From: Synchiropus splendidus | Lineage: Eukaryota > Chordata > Actinopteri > Syngnathiformes > Callionymidae | DNA length: 64,000 nucleotides | NCBI RefSeq assembly: GCF_027744825.2 | Contig: NW_026527081.1 | Span: 186,001-250,000, forward strand | Direction: 5' to 3' | Program-made: the position numbers and the translations under genes | Shown here: positions 63,921 through 64,000 of the stretch, one piece after another | Numbering within the stretch: position 1 is the first letter of the stretch | Layout: every line of letters begins with the position of its first letter | Notes under the pieces: model-generated | The model's input: only the letters and a program-made list of their open reading frames with translations | What the model was told of the DNA's origin: nothing | Databases searched by the model: none

Positions 63921-64000
63921 ACAAAAACGCTTTTCAGCCTGAGATAAGGTGGGTTTCGGAACGCCAAACATAAAAGTGTTGATAACTTTCGAAAAACACT
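63921..64000. repeat. Partial monomer at right window edge (m341)
   Basis: The last 80 bp are positions 1-80 of a further unit. It starts AC and carries G61 and C70, so it belongs to class P or Q. The deciding sites 86 and 106 lie beyond the window. The array plainly continues to the right. Confidence 0.97.

Larger units (their letters stand above)
1..64000. repeat. 188-bp satellite array, 340.4 monomers, probable centromeric or heterochromatic satellite
   Basis: The window is a single head-to-tail array of a 188-bp unit. Unit starts fall at 1, 189, 377, 565 and so on, and the same register holds at 2821, 8461, 11281, 25381, 45121, 56401, 62041 and 63921. No net insertion or deletion therefore occurs in 64 kb. 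The common classes differ from each other at no more than about seven sites, and private substitutions are sparse. GC is about 40% (75 of 188 in the first unit). No unit is inverted, and no transposon or unique sequence interrupts the array. Every reading frame meets stop codons, and 188 is not a multiple of three, so frames rotate from unit to unit. Uniform orientation, nucleosome-plus-linker length and local duplication blocks fit a eukaryotic, probably plant, centromeric satellite. That role is inferred, since no CENH3 or cytological data are available. A subtelomeric or knob satellite is the alternative. Both window edges lie within the array. Confidence 0.98.
55461..64000. repeat. Rearranged copy of 28765-36096 (offset 142 to 152 monomers)
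   Basis: m296-m299 match m154-m157 (offset 142), with G43T then T36C/C79A. m310-m311 match m158-m159 (offset 152), with a hybrid V/Q unit then G139C. m312-m326 match m161-m175 (151), m327-m330 match m177-m180 (150), m332-m337 match m183-m188 (149), and m338-m339 match m191-m192 (147). The offset changes only in whole units: ten units m300-m309 are present only here. Single units equivalent to m160 and m176, one unit at m181/m182, and about two near m189-m190 are missing. Confidence 0.82.

Noticed and set aside
1..64000. CRISPR-like array of direct repeats
   Set aside because: There are no repeat-spacer alternations. The 188-bp unit is contiguous with itself and nearly invariant, and no cas-like genes are present.
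1..64000. LTR, LINE or other transposon derived array
   Set aside because: No coding remnants, terminal repeats, target-site duplications, poly-A tails or unique internal sequence were seen in any unit.
1..64000. rRNA or tRNA gene array
   Set aside because: A 188-bp period and about 40% GC do not fit 5S or tRNA repeats, and I see no A-box/B-box pair or rRNA core sequence.
1..64000. Telomere-type repeats or a subtelomere junction
   Set aside because: No TTTAGGG, TTAGGG or related short tandem motif occurs anywhere in the window.

Overview
The whole 64 kb window is one uninterrupted tandem array of a 188-bp satellite monomer. It holds 340 complete copies plus an 80-bp partial copy at the right edge, all head-to-tail in the same orientation. 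Monomer k starts at 1+188(k-1). I checked this register at every 15th monomer and by reading between those points, and found no net insertion or deletion anywhere. I see no credible protein gene, RNA gene, transposon, CRISPR array or unique sequence. Both edges lie inside the array, so its true length is unknown. GC content is about 40%, and neighbouring monomers are roughly 96-100% identical.

This is nuclear satellite heterochromatin of a eukaryote. The length (one nucleosome plus linker), the single orientation, the high homogeneity and the block-wise higher-order duplications are typical of centromeric satellites, most often in flowering plants. I do not recognise the monomer, and it does not resemble Arabidopsis CEN178, rice CentO, maize CentC or primate alpha satellite as I know them. 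Centromere function and plant origin are therefore inference; species is not called.

Monomers fall into a few haplotype classes set by seven sites: 1-2 (AC/GT), 61 (G/A), 70 (C/G/T), 86 (G/C), 89 (C/T), 106 (C/A) and 165 (C/T). In this report P = C70-G86-C89-C106; Q = C70-C86-C89-C106; R = G70-C86-T89-A106; V = R with A61; S = T70-C86-C89-A106; U = G70-C86-C89-A106; P' = P with A106.

Layout: 0-1.1 kb holds block alpha (marker T148G). 1.6-6.5 kb is a 13-monomer tandem duplication. A P-P-U-Q-R-V six-monomer block sits at 6.0-7.1 kb. 8.6-11.1 kb is block beta copy 1, and 12.4-15.0 kb is alpha copy 2. 15.1-24.9 kb is a 26-monomer tandem duplication carrying beta copies 2 and 3. An 11-monomer duplication (22.6-27.0 kb) is nested on its right edge. 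27.1-29.5 kb is beta copy 4, and 30.1-32.9 kb is alpha copy 3. 38.0-42.4 kb is repeated at 44.2-48.6 kb. A perfect 15-monomer tandem duplication covers 46.9-53.1 kb. 55.5-64.0 kb is a rearranged copy of about 28.8-36.1 kb, with whole monomers gained and lost.

The interest lies in recombination history. The array grew by recent duplications of 6 to 33 monomers, always in exact multiples of 188 bp, with intragenic-style hybrid monomers at some junctions. Conserved short dyads in every monomer are the only candidate functional sites visible.
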